From Campylobacter concisus (lineage in GTDB: Bacteria; Campylobacterota; Campylobacteria; Campylobacterales; Campylobacteraceae), in the NCBI RefSeq assembly GCF_015229955.1, contig NZ_JAAKYZ010000001.1:310001-374000 (forward strand): DNA of 64,000 bases, in the 5' to 3' direction. The stretch's first letter is position 1, and the number at the start of each line of letters is the position of its first letter. Positions 63,697 to 64,000 of the stretch are shown here, one piece after another. The translations under genes were made by a program, and so were the position numbers. The notes below the pieces were generated by a model. It saw nothing but the letters and a program-made list of their open reading frames with translations. It had not been told where the DNA came from and did not search any database.

Positions 63697-64000
63697 TTAG
63701 TAAAGACCGAAAGTTCCGTCTGTTCTTTTGTAGATCACACGCATTTTTGCGTAAACATCGTTAAATACGTAAAATTGTTTATCGCTTGATTTTAGTTTTT
63801 CAAGTGCTTCTTCGACCTCAAGAGGTTTATAAATTTCAAGCTCCATAGGTACGATCTCCTCGACACCTTCGATCTTTTCTTCTCCTATTCTTGAGCGAAA
63901 TTCTTTGTCGTCAGCCTTGCCTTTAACAGTAAATTTCTTATCATGCTCTCTTCTTAAAACTTTTGATGCTTTTTCGATAGCAAGATCGATCGCAGCGTAA
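63697..64000 (-). CDS. hpf: Ribosome hibernation-promoting factor, long form (partial)
   Basis: The last 101 residues of a leftward gene cut by the right edge. The visible start is the end of the N-terminal S30AE/HPF domain (YAAIDLAIEKASKVLRREHDKK). A charged linker with EEIVPMELEIYKPLEVEEA follows, then the C-terminal dimerisation domain SSDKQFYVFNDVYAKMRVIY and RTDGTFGLY, which marks the long form that joins 70S ribosomes into 100S dimers. A GC-rich hairpin follows the TAA. Confidence 0.92.
   Translation of the reverse strand, partial: YAAIDLAIEKASKVLRREHDKKFTVKGKADDKEFRSRIGEEKIEGVEEIVPMELEIYKPLEVEEALEKLKSSDKQFYVFNDVYAKMRVIYKRTDGTFGLY

Noticed and set aside
1-64000. CRISPR array, prophage, insertion sequence or genomic island
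   Set aside because: I saw no spaced direct repeats, integrase, transposase or phage structural genes. Almost all genes are ordinary Campylobacter housekeeping genes in tight operons.

Overview
This window is AT-rich, densely packed bacterial chromosome. It looks like a Campylobacter (Campylobacterota) of the C. concisus / C. curvus / C. fetus kind. The evidence is the gene content and order: aspS-nadK-recN-CbrR-like-tatD-mltD-rlpA; metG-fbp-mobB-slt-yggT-gltX; apt-dedA-pepA-ychF; lepB-folD; hemL; a stand-alone CheB beside CheR; an FlhB C-terminal paralogue; and futalosine-pathway mqnC. From memory these match several separate blocks of the C. jejuni chromosome joined in a different order. 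An octahaem HaoA next to a NapC/NrfH-type HaoC argues against C. jejuni itself. The species is inference. There are no rRNA genes, CRISPR arrays, prophages or insertion sequences, and one tRNA (Met, CAT).

Layout. 1-5190: the end of an unknown gene (possibly hsdR), a YgjP-type metallopeptidase, tRNA-Met, then leftward ppa, an OB-fold periplasmic protein, a lipoprotein, adk and aspS. 5283-16900: a long rightward series with nadK, recN, a two-receiver GGDEF regulator, tatD, two cell-wall enzymes (mltD, rlpA), hisB, then LPS-related kdsC-lptC-lptA, engB, a membrane protein and mrdA (PBP2). 17107-26496: mostly leftward queC, an orphan Mur-N-like protein, metG, fbp, mobB, slt, yggT and gltX; ybeY and a small lipoprotein run the other way. 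26642-31960: mscL, a Crp/Fnr regulator, haoC-haoA (predicted nitrite/hydroxylamine reductase with its quinol dehydrogenase), a membrane phosphoesterase and psd. 32399-40811: leftward ychF-pepA-dedA-apt-x-rpiB, a rightward DUF4139 protein, and leftward site-2 protease, lepB and folD. 40895-48205: cytochrome c, hemL, an AtpZ-like protein, a transporter, a FliK-like plus FlhX pair, then cheB-cheR. 48255-64000: an MFS carrier, two NlpE-type lipoproteins, stomatin/NfeD, mqnC, an M16 homologue without its zinc motif, recG, an iron-type ABC importer, the quinol nitric oxide reductase norZ, a DUF1523 protein, a decayed gene and the end of hpf.

How the genes fit together. The clearest physiological theme is respiratory nitrogen-oxide chemistry: haoCA would reduce nitrite and hydroxylamine from menaquinol, norZ would remove nitric oxide, and mqnC makes the menaquinone both need. 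A Crp/Fnr regulator lies immediately upstream of haoCA, and an Fnr-like inverted repeat lies in front of norZ. A second theme is envelope growth (mltD, rlpA, slt, mrdA, lptA, lptC, kdsC, psd, lepB). A third is motility: cheB-cheR, and a FliK-like/FlhX pair that resembles a detached export substrate-switch module. I did not find a convincing wholly new multi-gene system. The best leads are the FliK-like/FlhX pair, the regulatory sites around haoCA and norZ, and the Mur-N-like orphan.
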